Shown: positions 25,670-34,366, numbered from the stretch's first letter. The stretch: DNA of 34,533 nt from Candidatus Gastranaerophilales bacterium (GCA_944323685.1 CALUTJ010000024.1:1-34533), one strand, 5' to 3'. Numbers and translations are program-made. Notes: a model not told the origin generated them from the sequence alone.

Positions 25670-26995
25670 ATGAACGCTGTAAATAAACTGCTAAAAGCAT
25701 ACGGACATAATACCACCCTGCATTATGACAAATGGAGCGAAAAACATGCCTATAGAGCCTTAAATGACGGAAATCTTAAACAGTGGATTTCAAATATTCT
25801 GCCCTCGGAACTTCTTGAGAGAAACATAAAAAAGGCTGTAGAATCAATCGTTACACTGTGTGAGTGCACCACTTTTTATAAAAAATTTCCCGATGAAATC
25901 CATACACCGGATTACGGTGATAAATGGGGCAGACTGGCAAATTACATAGAAATAAACAACAGGGCAATAGCACAAATGGAAGACAGGTTATGCCGCAACG
26001 GACTTTTGAGTGCAATAAAAATGCTGCCCGCAATTCCTCCGAGTGCCAAAAGCTGGGCAAACTGTATTATACTTTCGCAAATCTGGCCGAATATTTACGG
26101 TGACGGCTACAATAAAGAACCGTGGGAAGAAAATTCAATTTACGGGATAAAATTAGGTATCGGCTACAGCGAAAATATTATAGATTTTGAAAAATCTGAT
26201 AAAATATCTCCGGATGAACAGTTTAAAGCTTTTAATGACCTTGCACATTTTAGAGGGCTAAAAACAGGTTTCAGAACGATAATTTCGGAAGACCAGTTAA
26301 AAGTTTCAAAACCTTACCTGCCGGACGAAAATTTTCGCTGGAGCAATCCCGAGCATGTGGAACTTTATATACAAGAAACAGTAAAGGTCGTTAATACAGG
26401 TTTTGAGGCAATATTTGTAGATTCGGCAAAACACATAGGCGGGTATGATATGCAAAATTATACGGGTGTAGGCGCGCTGCCGGATTATGCGCAGATGCAA
26501 TATATAACCGACGAAATCCGCAAGCGCACAGGGTGCACTACTCTAAGCTTTGTCGGAGAAAAAAGCTCTGATGACTTTGAAAGATACAGGCAAATGGGGC
26601 TCAATGCGGGGACTGCATTTATAAGTGTAGATGATTTTGAAAATGTGAAAAAATGGTCGGAAAAACTCAAATATTCCCGCGATTACGCTCCGGGTGTTGA
26701 GGTTTCAAACGATAATACAGAGGGCGGAACGACTTACGAAACAAGGTTAAATCGCATAAGCAACTGCCTTTTCGGGTTTGAATACGCAAGTGATAAGCTG
26801 CCGAGTTTTATGCAAACAGAGGATTTGTTCCCTCTAAGGTATGATACAAGCACTCACCACCTTATGATGAGCAATCCTTCATATTCTCTGGACGGAAGTC
26901 CAAAAAGTCACTGGAGAGAACTCTTTACAAAAGACGACGGGCGTTATTACAACCATCAGGTCGGCGAGATATTTGCTCATGCACTGTTTTTGTAA
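25670..26995 (+). CDS. Divergent alpha-amylase-superfamily-like (beta/alpha)8 barrel protein
   Basis: About 441 residues, no signal peptide. Motifs that resemble GH13 conserved regions appear in order: AHFRGLKTGFRTII (region I-like), IFVDSAKHI with D251 (region II, nucleophile position), SFVGEK with E297 (region III, acid/base position), and VSNDNTEGG with D348 (region IV position). However, the Arg two residues before the nucleophile is Phe, and the His before the third acid is Asn, and both are normally invariant. It may be a non-canonical glycosidase, a relative with another activity, or inactive. I chose the ATG at 25670 over a GTG two codons earlier. The sugar-enzyme assignment is tentative. 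Confidence 0.5.
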   Translation: MNAVNKLLKAYGHNTTLHYDKWSEKHAYRALNDGNLKQWISNILPSELLERNIKKAVESIVTLCECTTFYKKFPDEIHTPDYGDKWGRLANYIEINNRAIAQMEDRLCRNGLLSAIKMLPAIPPSAKSWANCIILSQIWPNIYGDGYNKEPWEENSIYGIKLGIGYSENIIDFEKSDKISPDEQFKAFNDLAHFRGLKTGFRTIISEDQLKVSKPYLPDENFRWSNPEHVELYIQETVKVVNTGFEAIFVDSAKHIGGYDMQNYTGVGALPDYAQMQYITDEIRKRTGCTTLSFVGEKSSDDFERYRQMGLNAGTAFISVDDFENVKKWSEKLKYSRDYAPGVEVSNDNTEGGTTYETRLNRISNCLFGFEYASDKLPSFMQTEDLFPLRYDTSTHHLMMSNPSYSLDGSPKSHWRELFTKDDGRYYNHQVGEIFAHALFL

Positions 26996-27003
26996 AAAAA
27001 TTA

Positions 27004-27032
27004 ACCATACCTGAAGTAACGGTAGGGCTTTT
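27004..27032 (+). terminator. Weak hairpin after the barrel-protein gene
   Basis: ACCATACC / GGTAGGG can form a short interrupted stem followed by CTTTT, just after the stop codon at 26995 and between convergent genes. Too weak to be sure. Confidence 0.3.
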
Positions 27033-27040
27033 AAAAAACT

Positions 27041-28447
27041 CTAATTTACTTTTATATTAAACTCTTTTTCCATTCTGCGTTGCAGCCTTGCGTTTGCGTG
27101 TGCTTTTTTTGCAATTTTAAACAGGTTCATATAATACCCCGCAGCCATTATGGTGGAAGCAGAAATCCATGCAATCGGCCCCGCGTAGAATATTCCGTAA
27201 TAACCGAACTTTACGGCAAGATAAATCGCCGCAAACGACCTTACAACAAGTTCCGCTATGCTGGCTGACAAAGGCAGTATGGTTTCTCCCATACCTTGCA
27301 GGGCGTTTCTGAATACAAAAATTTGTCCGAGAAAAAAGTAAAACATTGTACTTATTAAAAGGTAGCTTCTTGCGATTGATACGATTTCGTGCGCTTTTGT
27401 TCCTAAGAAAGCCGCAACAATGTCGCTGCCGTAAAAATGCATGATAAGTGTCATTACAATACTTAAAGACAGACACAAAAGCGAGCACCTGTTTACCCCG
27501 TACCGTATGCGGGAAAAATTGTACGCGCCAAAGTTCTGTGCCGTGTACGCAGAAATTGCCACACCTAAAGACATCATAGGCATTGTTGCAATTTGTTCTA
27601 TCCTCAACGCTGCGGTAAACGCAGCAATCAAATCAGGGCCAAAGGTGTTGCACACACTTTGCAATATTAATATGCCTATCCCTAAAACGGAAAACTGCAC
27701 TGCCATTGGCACACCTACGTTTAAGTGTTCCATTGCAAAATCGAAATTTCTTTTGCGTATGGCAAAAAGCCAGTCTTCTTTTTTCAGATGAAGTATCGGA
27801 AATTTTTTCTTTATGTAAAATACGCACATCAAAGCCGATACACCCTGAGAAAGTACAACCGCTATTGCCGACCCCGGAACGCCCATTTTAAACTGCAATA
27901 TGAACACAAGCGCCAGAATAATATTTAAAACCGAGGCAAATATTAAAAAGTACAGAGGAGTTTTGCTGTCGCCAAGCGCTCTTACAATACTTGCCAGAAG
28001 ATTGTAAAAGTTGGCCGTAATAAGTCCCGCAGTGACTATCATTATGTAATAATAAGCATCGGAATAAATTTCTTCCGGCACATTCATCCAGTACAATATC
28101 TGATGCATTAAAAGCATAAGTACAACCGAAAACGCAACAGTAATTACACTGCTTAATACAGTCGAAACCGTTACGGAATGCCTTACGCCGACCATGTCTT
28201 TTGCACCGAATCTTTGCCCCGTGATGATTGCAAAACCGTTTGTTAACCCTACTACAACAAACATCACAAAGAAAAACACTGGCGAAATTGCCCCAACTGC
28301 CGCAAGGGCGTTAGTACCTATTGTTCTGCCTACTATAACAATATCCGCAATATTATATAACTGTTGAAATACATTACCTATCAAAAGCGGTACCGTGAAA
28401 AGCAAAATATGCTTAAGCGGACTGCCTTTTGTCATGTCGTTTATCAT
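27041..28447 (-). CDS. MATE-family efflux transporter (NorM/DinF type)
   Basis: 468 residues with about twelve hydrophobic helices in two similar halves. Begins MTKGSPLKHILLFTVPLLIGN and NIADIVIVGRTIGTNALAAVGA, the MATE signature; the second half contains GVPMAVQFSVLGIGILI and RNALQGMGETILPL. Members export cationic drugs or metabolites using a sodium or proton gradient. AAAGG lies 8 bases before the ATG at 28447. It stands alone, convergent with the barrel protein. Together with the SMR gene 2 kb away this region carries two efflux systems, which is not by itself evidence of a resistance island. Confidence 0.95.
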   Translation of the reverse strand: MINDMTKGSPLKHILLFTVPLLIGNVFQQLYNIADIVIVGRTIGTNALAAVGAISPVFFFVMFVVVGLTNGFAIITGQRFGAKDMVGVRHSVTVSTVLSSVITVAFSVVLMLLMHQILYWMNVPEEIYSDAYYYIMIVTAGLITANFYNLLASIVRALGDSKTPLYFLIFASVLNIILALVFILQFKMGVPGSAIAVVLSQGVSALMCVFYIKKKFPILHLKKEDWLFAIRKRNFDFAMEHLNVGVPMAVQFSVLGIGILILQSVCNTFGPDLIAAFTAALRIEQIATMPMMSLGVAISAYTAQNFGAYNFSRIRYGVNRCSLLCLSLSIVMTLIMHFYGSDIVAAFLGTKAHEIVSIARSYLLISTMFYFFLGQIFVFRNALQGMGETILPLSASIAELVVRSFAAIYLAVKFGYYGIFYAGPIAWISASTIMAAGYYMNLFKIAKKAHANARLQRRMEKEFNIKVN

Positions 28448-28558
28448 ATAAAAACCTTTTTGTTAAAAATATTTTACTATATAAAAAATTCAAAAAATAT
28501 CCGTCAAAAAAAATCAGGATTTTTGGCAATAATTTTTATTCACATGTTTTATGCCTGT

Positions 28559-29458
28559 ATGGACATAAAATTTAATTCTATAAAATTTCATAGTGGTTTA
28601 AATACAAACATACCCGGAACCCATATCAATTTTAAAGCTTTACCTGATTTAAAACCGGATACGTTTGAAAAATCTTCTAAGGTGCAATGTTTTGATATGA
28701 GTGTTTATGACCCTGTAACAAATACTAACAGCCGCGGCAGGGTAGAGGTTGATTTAGCAAAACCGCAAAAAATCGTAATCAGCCGGAAAAAATTGTTAAA
28801 GAACGAAAGCCCGACTTTAGAGCTTGATTATGACCCTGACAGAACAGGTGTAATATGGGATAAACAAAAAAACAAACCCGTTAAAGTCGCTATACTTAAA
28901 TCGACCCACGGCAAATATTCAACCTCATATCATTTTATGTCCCCTAATTTGAAAAAAGAATACGGATATGTAGATATGACGCTTTGTACAAACCCCAAAC
29001 AGGCGTATGACATTCTTGGCTATCTTGATAGCGAACTTTTTGCGGACTATCCTGATTTAAAAATAAAAGGGCCAAGGGTTATTATCGATTATCTGCAAAA
29101 CTGGAACGACAGCAGATACGGAGCTATTGGCAGGCTGGCTGATAAAATATCCGTGAAACACTGCCTAGATAACGGAATAAAACCTGTTATTTTATCTGTA
29201 GCGGATTGTGATTCTCACGTTGCGCACTACCTTAGAGGCAAACGCTTTTTGCCGCTTGAGCCCGAATCCAATGCATTTGAGTTTTTTACAAAAAAATACG
29301 GCAGCTGTGATGTAAATGAAATACTGGAAAACCTTATTGCCCAATCTCAAAACAGCGGCGGCAAAGTTGATTTAAAAAATTGGGGCTTTACTCCGATGTA
29401 TATGCCCGAGGAACTTGCTCAAAAGTATGTAAAAGAGTTACAATCTGAAAAGAAATAA
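28559..29458 (+). CDS. Uncharacterised protein, possibly GNAT-like
   Basis: 299 residues from ATG 28559. The frame is open to 28364, but that would overlap the start of the divergent MATE gene and add low-complexity sequence, so I reject the extension. The N-terminus carries IKFHSGL and then INFKALP, the short motif shared with other large proteins in this window. The C-terminal half has RYGAIGRLADKISVKHCLDNG, followed by ILSVADCDSHVAHYLRGKRFLPL. This order (glycine loop, helix, strand, then a 'tyr-x-x-x-gly-phe'-like end) resembles GNAT acetyltransferases, though the Q/RxxGxG/A loop is imperfect. No Shine-Dalgarno sequence is evident. Followed 18 bases later by the LUD gene. Confidence 0.7.
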   Translation: MDIKFNSIKFHSGLNTNIPGTHINFKALPDLKPDTFEKSSKVQCFDMSVYDPVTNTNSRGRVEVDLAKPQKIVISRKKLLKNESPTLELDYDPDRTGVIWDKQKNKPVKVAILKSTHGKYSTSYHFMSPNLKKEYGYVDMTLCTNPKQAYDILGYLDSELFADYPDLKIKGPRVIIDYLQNWNDSRYGAIGRLADKISVKHCLDNGIKPVILSVADCDSHVAHYLRGKRFLPLEPESNAFEFFTKKYGSCDVNEILENLIAQSQNSGGKVDLKNWGFTPMYMPEELAQKYVKELQSEKK

Positions 29459-29476
29459 TTATACGGGGACTTTATT

Positions 29477-30133
29477 ATGAGCGAAAATACATACCTGAAA
29501 GAACGCAATGAAAAACTTGCCCAAAAAGTTGTCAACGCACTTAAAAAAAGACATTTTAACGCAATTTATTGCGAAAACGCTGCCGCAGCACTGTCAAAAG
29601 TGCTTGAACTTGTTACAAAAGAAGAAACAATCTCCTGGGGCGGGTCTGTTACGCTTGAACAGGCAGGAATAACAAAATATTTATGTGAAAACGGATATAA
29701 CGTGATAAACCGTGACAGCGCAAAAACTCCTGAAGAAAAAGTTGAGCTTACCCGTAAAGGGCTTTTGTGCGACACTTTTTTGATGAGTACAAATGCGATA
29801 AGCGAGGACGGGCAGCTTGTTAACGTTGACGGAACGGGCAATCGCGTTGCAGCCTTGTGTTTCGGGCCTAAAAGGGTTATTGTGGTTGCAGGCATGAATA
29901 AAGTTGCAAAAACATTGCAAGATGCTCTCTCAAGAGCACGCAATGTCGCTGCACCCGTAAATATGCAGCGTATCAACGCAATGGCTGAGAAAGAAACACC
30001 CTGCGTTTACTCGGGTGCCTGTGCCGACTGTTTGAGCGCTGACAGCATTTGTTCTCAAATCGTTATAACAAGACTCTGTAAACCTGCTGAAAAGATAACC
30101 GTATTGCTTGTTAACGAGGAATTGGGGTATTAA
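29477..30133 (+). CDS. LUD-domain protein (LutC/DUF162 family)
   Basis: 218 residues. The LUD fold is visible from SWGGSVTLEQAGI, through VNRDSAK-like and STNAISEDGQLVNVDGTGNRVAALCFGP, to VIVVAGMNKVAKTLQDAL. Relatives act in lactate oxidation (LutB/LutC), but small stand-alone LUD proteins like this are widespread in anaerobes without LutA/LutB. Neither partner is encoded here, so no lactate role should be assumed. A C-terminal cluster of cysteines (CVYSGACADCLSADSIC) looks like a metal or Fe-S site. A GGGGAC ribosome site precedes the ATG. It ends overlapping the convergent XRE gene by 4 bases. Confidence 0.88.
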   Translation: MSENTYLKERNEKLAQKVVNALKKRHFNAIYCENAAAALSKVLELVTKEETISWGGSVTLEQAGITKYLCENGYNVINRDSAKTPEEKVELTRKGLLCDTFLMSTNAISEDGQLVNVDGTGNRVAALCFGPKRVIVVAGMNKVAKTLQDALSRARNVAAPVNMQRINAMAEKETPCVYSGACADCLSADSICSQIVITRLCKPAEKITVLLVNEELGY

Positions 30134-30450
30134 TTTTTTAATATATTTAAGACTTTGCAGACTTTTTCAAGATTTTCTTTTGAATAAGTCTGTAATATTG
30201 CGTTAATCTGGATTAACAATTCCTGTTTTGTGGAATCTTCGGGGCAATCCATAAGCAAATCAACAGGGTGGATATTAAAAACTTCGCAGATTTTGTCAAT
30301 TGTTTCTGCCGTGGGCTGGTATTTGTTGCGTTCAATGTTGCTTATCCCTTTAGCGGAGAAACCAATTTTTTCTGCAAATTTTTCTTGGCTTAAACCTGTT
30401 TTTTCTCTTAAACGTTTTATACCATTGTTAACAAGTGCTTTGTAATTCAT
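30130..30450 (-). CDS. XRE-family (Cro/CI-type) transcriptional regulator
   Basis: 106 residues. The N-terminal helix-turn-helix at about residues 8-65 is clear: IKRLREKTGLSQEKFAEKIGFSAKGISNIERNKYQPTAET split by the usual turn, then ICEVFNIHPVDLLM. The C-terminal ~35 residues are a helical tail with no enzyme motif. There is no Shine-Dalgarno sequence, and TATAAA sits about 8 bases before the ATG, so this may also be a leaderless start. A perfect dyad lies about 55-70 bases upstream and is a plausible operator. No phage or toxin gene lies next to it, so I do not call it a prophage or antitoxin element. Confidence 0.92.
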   Translation of the reverse strand: MNYKALVNNGIKRLREKTGLSQEKFAEKIGFSAKGISNIERNKYQPTAETIDKICEVFNIHPVDLLMDCPEDSTKQELLIQINAILQTYSKENLEKVCKVLNILKN

Positions 30451-30503
30451 ATTTGAAATTTATATGATTTTTTTTAAAATTTACAGGGACTACATGGCGA
30501 TTT

Positions 30504-30520
30504 TAGAATATACAATTCTA
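30504..30520. promoter_or_regulatory. Dyad upstream of the XRE gene (candidate operator)
   Basis: TAGAAT-ATACA-ATTCTA is a perfect 6-bp inverted repeat with a 5-base spacer, the size bound by Cro/CI-type dimers. It sits between the divergent XRE and DUF4186 genes. Confidence 0.5.
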
Positions 30521-30528
30521 GGGGTGGC

Positions 30529-30556
30529 CACACACACACACACACAACAACAACAC
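30529..30556. repeat. (CA)9 dinucleotide tract running into (CAA)3
   Basis: Nine CA units (30529-30546) merge into three CAA units and end in CAC. This is the only clear microsatellite in the window, placed in the divergent promoter region of the XRE regulator and the DUF4186 gene. Confidence 0.95.
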
Positions 30557-30662
30557 GTACCCTACGGGGCAGGCTATCATGAACAGAGTTTGTATTTTTT
30601 ATCATATTTGCGTTTTTTAAATTTTCTTTTATTTCTTTAAAAAAAGGATTAAAATTGTCTGT

Positions 30663-30669
30663 GAGGTGG
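30663..30669 (+). promoter_or_regulatory. Ribosome-binding site favouring a TTG start for DUF4186
   Basis: GAGGTGG is 5 bases before the in-frame TTG at 30675. The alternative GTG at 30666 lies inside this element, so it is unlikely to be the start. Confidence 0.6.
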
Positions 30670-30674
30670 TTATT

Positions 30675-31019
30675 TTGGACGATATTTTCGAAAAACTTTC
30701 TAAATCAAAATTCCGCAGCCGTTTTAAGCTGTCGAAAAAAGACAGAGACTATATTGAACAAAAAGGTCTTGATACAATAAGACAACACGCGGTTGATTTT
30801 ATTGCAAAAAGGATTGCGCCGGCTGATATACAAAATGACGGCAAACAAACCCCTATGCGCAATCACCCTGTTTTTGTCGCACAGCACGCTACTGCAACCT
30901 GCTGCAGAAAATGTATAAACAAGTGGCACGGCTTTGCGACTGGTACTCAACTAAACGAACAGCAGCAAAAATATATTGTTGACTTGATTATGCGCTGGAT
31001 ACAAAAACAGATTGATTAA
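30675..31019 (+). CDS. DUF4186 family protein
   Basis: About 114 residues, with a TTG start chosen from the ribosome-binding site; the protein then begins MDDIFEKLSKSKFRSRF, which fits the family. The conserved core is plain: KGLDTIRQHAVDFIAKR, NDGKQTPMRNHPVFVAQHATATCC, and RKCINKWHG. The closely spaced His and Cys residues (H-x4-H, CC-x2-C, KWH) look like a metal or nucleic-acid site, but the family's function is not established. It is divergent from the XRE regulator across a 224-base intergenic region containing the dyad and CA repeat. Confidence 0.88.
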   Translation: MDDIFEKLSKSKFRSRFKLSKKDRDYIEQKGLDTIRQHAVDFIAKRIAPADIQNDGKQTPMRNHPVFVAQHATATCCRKCINKWHGFATGTQLNEQQQKYIVDLIMRWIQKQID

Positions 31020-31125
31020 TTTTTTGTAACAATGTGTTTATCTATATGTATTTTTTAGCAATTTTTTAGTGTCACCTGTTTTCTATAGAGCATAATACAC
31101 AAGTACCGGTGAAAGGAAGTATAAA

Positions 31126-31611
31126 ATGATGGGTGTGGAAACAGTAGGCAATTTTAATATCACTAAAATTGGTGATAACAAGTACTCTGTAGCCGTTAAC
31201 AACGGTAATCTGGGGGCTTATGTTACTGACAAAGCAGGGGTAGATGCTTTAAAAGAAAAATACAACAAATCAAAAGATACTGTTGAAATTTCAGAAAAAG
31301 CAGACAAAAAAGATTTAACAACAGAAAAGAAACAGGAAATTATTCAGAAAGCCAGACAAAAAGCCGCAGGTTACTCTGTATTCGGCAGCTTTTGGAGTAC
31401 TTTGTACTACGGTTTAAGATCTGATGAAAAAGTTGCTAAAAAATATAACCTTGACCCGGAAAAAGACAAAAAACTCGTAAAACAAATCAAACGAGAACAG
31501 GTATATTCAACATTGCCTGCTCTTATCCCCGGCTGGCAGCTTGTAGGCGGTACAGTTTCTTATATTTATAACAGAAATCTTGATCCGTCTGATATAAAAG
31601 TTAAAGAATAA
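31126..31611 (+). CDS. Small uncharacterised soluble protein
   Basis: 161 residues (160 if the second Met is used), no signal peptide. The N-terminal 40 residues are beta-rich (NFNITKIGDNKYSVAV), followed by a Lys-rich helical part. The C-terminal half holds SVFGSFWSTLYYGLRSDEKV and then a weakly hydrophobic LPALIPGWQLVGGTVSYIY that may contact a membrane. The arrangement 'helix, F-x-S-x-W/F-x-x-x-x-Y/F-G, acidic helix' faintly recalls HFFKSVWRGVFGGTKESSEV in the LysM-like protein near 4.3 kb, but I would not call them homologous. AAAGGAAG precedes the ATG, and a strong terminator follows. Confidence 0.75.
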   Translation: MMGVETVGNFNITKIGDNKYSVAVNNGNLGAYVTDKAGVDALKEKYNKSKDTVEISEKADKKDLTTEKKQEIIQKARQKAAGYSVFGSFWSTLYYGLRSDEKVAKKYNLDPEKDKKLVKQIKREQVYSTLPALIPGWQLVGGTVSYIYNRNLDPSDIKVKE

Positions 31612-31635
31612 TTTTATATCCTTTCTTTTAAGTAC

Positions 31636-31673
31636 AAAAAAGCCCGTAGAAAATTTTCTACGGGCTTTTTTTT
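31636..31673. terminator. Bidirectional terminator between the small protein gene and alaS
   Basis: A perfect 18-bp inverted repeat (AAAAAAGCCCGTAGAAAA and its complement) with no spacer and T-runs on both sides. It serves the convergent genes ending at 31611 and 31694. Confidence 0.95.
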
Positions 31674-31693
31674 TGTCTTTTATTTTTGTCTTT

Positions 31694-34366
31694 TTAAACA
31701 GATTTAATTTCTGACTCTATTTTAGCAAGAATACTGTCTAATTGAGAAGCATCTTTGCCTGCACCCTGAGCAAAGTTGGGGCGTCCGCCGCCTTTACCGC
31801 CGGTGGCTGCCGCAATTTCTCCGACTATTTTTCCTGCATTAATACCTTTTTGAACAAATTTGTCTGAGACTTTAACCATAATAAATATGCTGCCGTCTTT
31901 TTTCAAAGAGGTAATAACAATAACGCTGTCACCAATTTTGTCGGACAGTTTTTCAACAAACGTTTTAACCATGTTTGGTTCAAAATCTTCTATCTTAGAG
32001 ATAAAGAGCTTTCCGTCTTTTATCTCCTGAGTTTTACTCAGGAAGGTTGCAAATTTAGCCGTTGCAATCTCATTTTGCAGCTCTTCTGTCTTTTTGGTTA
32101 ATGATTTGTTTGTTTCAATGAGTTTGTCTACGCGTTCGCAGATTTCATCAGTTTGGGCTTTAAACAGGTGAGCAAGCTTGTCTGCTTCTTTTGCCTTATC
32201 GTTTAAGAACTTAAACGCTGCATCTGCAACAACAACCTCGATACGTCTTGAACCTGCGGAAATTGCAGATTCCTGAACAACTTTAGCAAGTCTTATTTGA
32301 GCGGTGTTGCTGACGTGTGTGCCGCCGCATAGTTCGCGGGATACATAATTGCCTTTTTCGTCTTTTATGCCTACAACACGGACTTTGTCGCCGTATTTTT
32401 CGCCGAACAGAGCCATTGCCCCGCATTTTTTAGCTTCTTCTGCATCCATTATATCAGTGTGCTGTTCTAATCCGCGGGAAATCCAGTCGTTCATTGTCTC
32501 TTCGACCTGTTCAATTTCAGCAGGCGTCATTGCTCTGTCAAAAGAAAAGTCAAAACGGGTTTTGTCGGGTTCAACCTGAGAACCTGCCTGTTTAACGCCG
32601 TCGCCCAGTACTTTTTGTAAAGCAGCCTGCAAAAGGTGCGCTGTTGTGTGGTGGGCTGTTATTTGTTTTCTTCTGTATACGTCAATTGCAGCACAGACCT
32701 CATCTTCGGGTTTTACCGTACCTTCTGTGATTTCTGCTCTGTGGGCATACAGGTTGTCAACTTTAAAGGTGTTTAAAACTCTTGCTTTAAAGTTTTTGCC
32801 CTCAATAACACCTGAATCACCTACCTGACCGCCGCATTCCGCGTAGAATGGAGTTGTATCAAGTACGATATCAACGGTTTCACCCTCATCTGCCGAATCA
32901 ATTTTTTTAGCGTCTTTGACAAGAGCAACAACTTTAGCTTCAGCGCAAGTCTGTTCATAGCCGGTAAAGTTTGTTTCGCCTTTTTCTTTTTCGATATCAA
33001 TATAGATTAAATCGTCTGTTAAAATAATCTTTTGAGCAGCCGCTTTAGCACGTTCTTTTTGCTCTTTCATGCAGGCTTTAAAACCTTCTTCGTCAACCTT
33101 TATGCCTTTTTCCGCAGCAATTTCAACTGTTAATTCTAGCGGGAATCCGTAAGTGTCATAGAGTTTGAAAGCATTCTCGCCACTGATAGTATCAGAGCCA
33201 TCTGAAAGTAAGTCATCAAGAAGTTTTTGTCCTCTGTCGAGAGTCTGTTTGAATTTTTCTTCTTCTTTTTTGATAACATCTTTAATTTTTTGACGGTTTT
33301 GTTCAAGTTCCGGATAAGCCTCTTTGTAATTGTCAACAACAGTGTCAACAATGTTGTATAAAAACGGAAGTTCCAATCCAAGCATTTTTCCGTGTCTTAG
33401 TGCACGGCGCATAATCATACGCAGTACGTAGTTTCTTCCTTCGTTGCCGGGGACGATTCCGTCAGAAATCATAAAGGTTACGCAGCGAGCGTGGTCTGTT
33501 ATGATTCTTAAAGAGATATCCGTTTTGTTGTCTTTTTTGTACTCTTTACCTGTCATTTCGCAGACTTTATTCAAAATAGGTGTGAGAAGGTCTGTTTCAA
33601 AGGTAGAGGTTTTGCCCTGAACGACCATTGCAATTCTTTCAAGCCCCATGCCTGTATCCACGTTTTTCTTTTCAAGCGGGGTGTAGTTGCCTTCTTTGTC
33701 TTTAAAAAGTTCCGTGAACACAAGGTTCCATATTTCGACCCATCTGTCGCATTCGCAGGTGGCAACAGAACAGTTATCACAGCATTTTAACTCTTCACCT
33801 AAATCGTAATGAATTTCAGAGCACGGGCCGCAGGAGCCTACGTCTGAAACAGGGCCCCAGAAGTTATCTTTTTTGCCTTTTCTGAAGATTTTTTCTGCGG
33901 GGATTCCGACTTTGTTGTGCCAGATGTCAAAAGCTTCATCGTCATCTTTGTAGATGGTGATGTAGAGTCTGTTCGGGTCTAAGTGAAGGTAGTTTGTGAC
34001 AAAATCCCATGCCCAGGGAATAACTTCTTCTTTGTAATAGTCGCCAAAAGAGAAGTTCCCCAGCATTTCGAAAAAGGTGTGGTGGCGAGGGGTTCTGCCA
34101 ACATTTTCTATGTCAGAGTCTTTTCCGCCCGCGCGTGCGCATTTTTGGCAGGTGGTTATTCTTTTCGGGTCATACGGACATTCTTCATACCCCAGAAAAT
34201 ACGGTACAAACTGTAGCATACCTGCTGTTGTCAAAAGTACGGTCGGGTTATCCGGTACGAGTGATGAACTTTTAACTATTGTTGATTGGTGTTTTTCAGA
34301 GAAAAATTTTAAAAAAGCTTCTCTAATCTGTGCTCCTGTTAAAGGTTTATTAACTGTTTCTGACAT
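31694..34366 (-). CDS. alaS: Alanyl-tRNA synthetase
   Basis: 890 residues, full length. Charges tRNA-Ala with alanine and edits mischarged serine. The class II catalytic domain at the N-terminus shows FLKFFSEKHQSTIVKSSSLVP, RITTCQKCARAGGKD, and the CGPCSEIHYDLG motif. The editing domain carries the zinc-type HxxxH (HHTTAHLLQAAL) and the later CGGTHV. The C-terminal C-Ala domain ends with ATGGKGGGRPNFAQGAG, all standard. AAGGAATG precedes the ATG. No stress or attenuation element stands out directly upstream, but nested inverted repeats lie 100-160 bases upstream at the window edge. Confidence 0.98.
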   Translation of the reverse strand: MSETVNKPLTGAQIREAFLKFFSEKHQSTIVKSSSLVPDNPTVLLTTAGMLQFVPYFLGYEECPYDPKRITTCQKCARAGGKDSDIENVGRTPRHHTFFEMLGNFSFGDYYKEEVIPWAWDFVTNYLHLDPNRLYITIYKDDDEAFDIWHNKVGIPAEKIFRKGKKDNFWGPVSDVGSCGPCSEIHYDLGEELKCCDNCSVATCECDRWVEIWNLVFTELFKDKEGNYTPLEKKNVDTGMGLERIAMVVQGKTSTFETDLLTPILNKVCEMTGKEYKKDNKTDISLRIITDHARCVTFMISDGIVPGNEGRNYVLRMIMRRALRHGKMLGLELPFLYNIVDTVVDNYKEAYPELEQNRQKIKDVIKKEEEKFKQTLDRGQKLLDDLLSDGSDTISGENAFKLYDTYGFPLELTVEIAAEKGIKVDEEGFKACMKEQKERAKAAAQKIILTDDLIYIDIEKEKGETNFTGYEQTCAEAKVVALVKDAKKIDSADEGETVDIVLDTTPFYAECGGQVGDSGVIEGKNFKARVLNTFKVDNLYAHRAEITEGTVKPEDEVCAAIDVYRRKQITAHHTTAHLLQAALQKVLGDGVKQAGSQVEPDKTRFDFSFDRAMTPAEIEQVEETMNDWISRGLEQHTDIMDAEEAKKCGAMALFGEKYGDKVRVVGIKDEKGNYVSRELCGGTHVSNTAQIRLAKVVQESAISAGSRRIEVVVADAAFKFLNDKAKEADKLAHLFKAQTDEICERVDKLIETNKSLTKKTEELQNEIATAKFATFLSKTQEIKDGKLFISKIEDFEPNMVKTFVEKLSDKIGDSVIVITSLKKDGSIFIMVKVSDKFVQKGINAGKIVGEIAAATGGKGGGRPNFAQGAGKDASQLDSILAKIESEIKSV

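Noticed and set aside
25291-28447. SMR plus MATE as a transferred resistance island
   Set aside because: No mobility genes, flanking repeats or composition shift; both are common housekeeping exporters.
28364-28558. 65-residue N-terminal extension of the GNAT-like protein
   Set aside because: It overlaps the start of the divergent MATE gene and is low-complexity; the motif-bearing start at 28559 is more plausible.
30130-30450. XRE protein as prophage repressor or antitoxin
   Set aside because: No integrase, phage structural gene, or toxin-like partner lies next to it.
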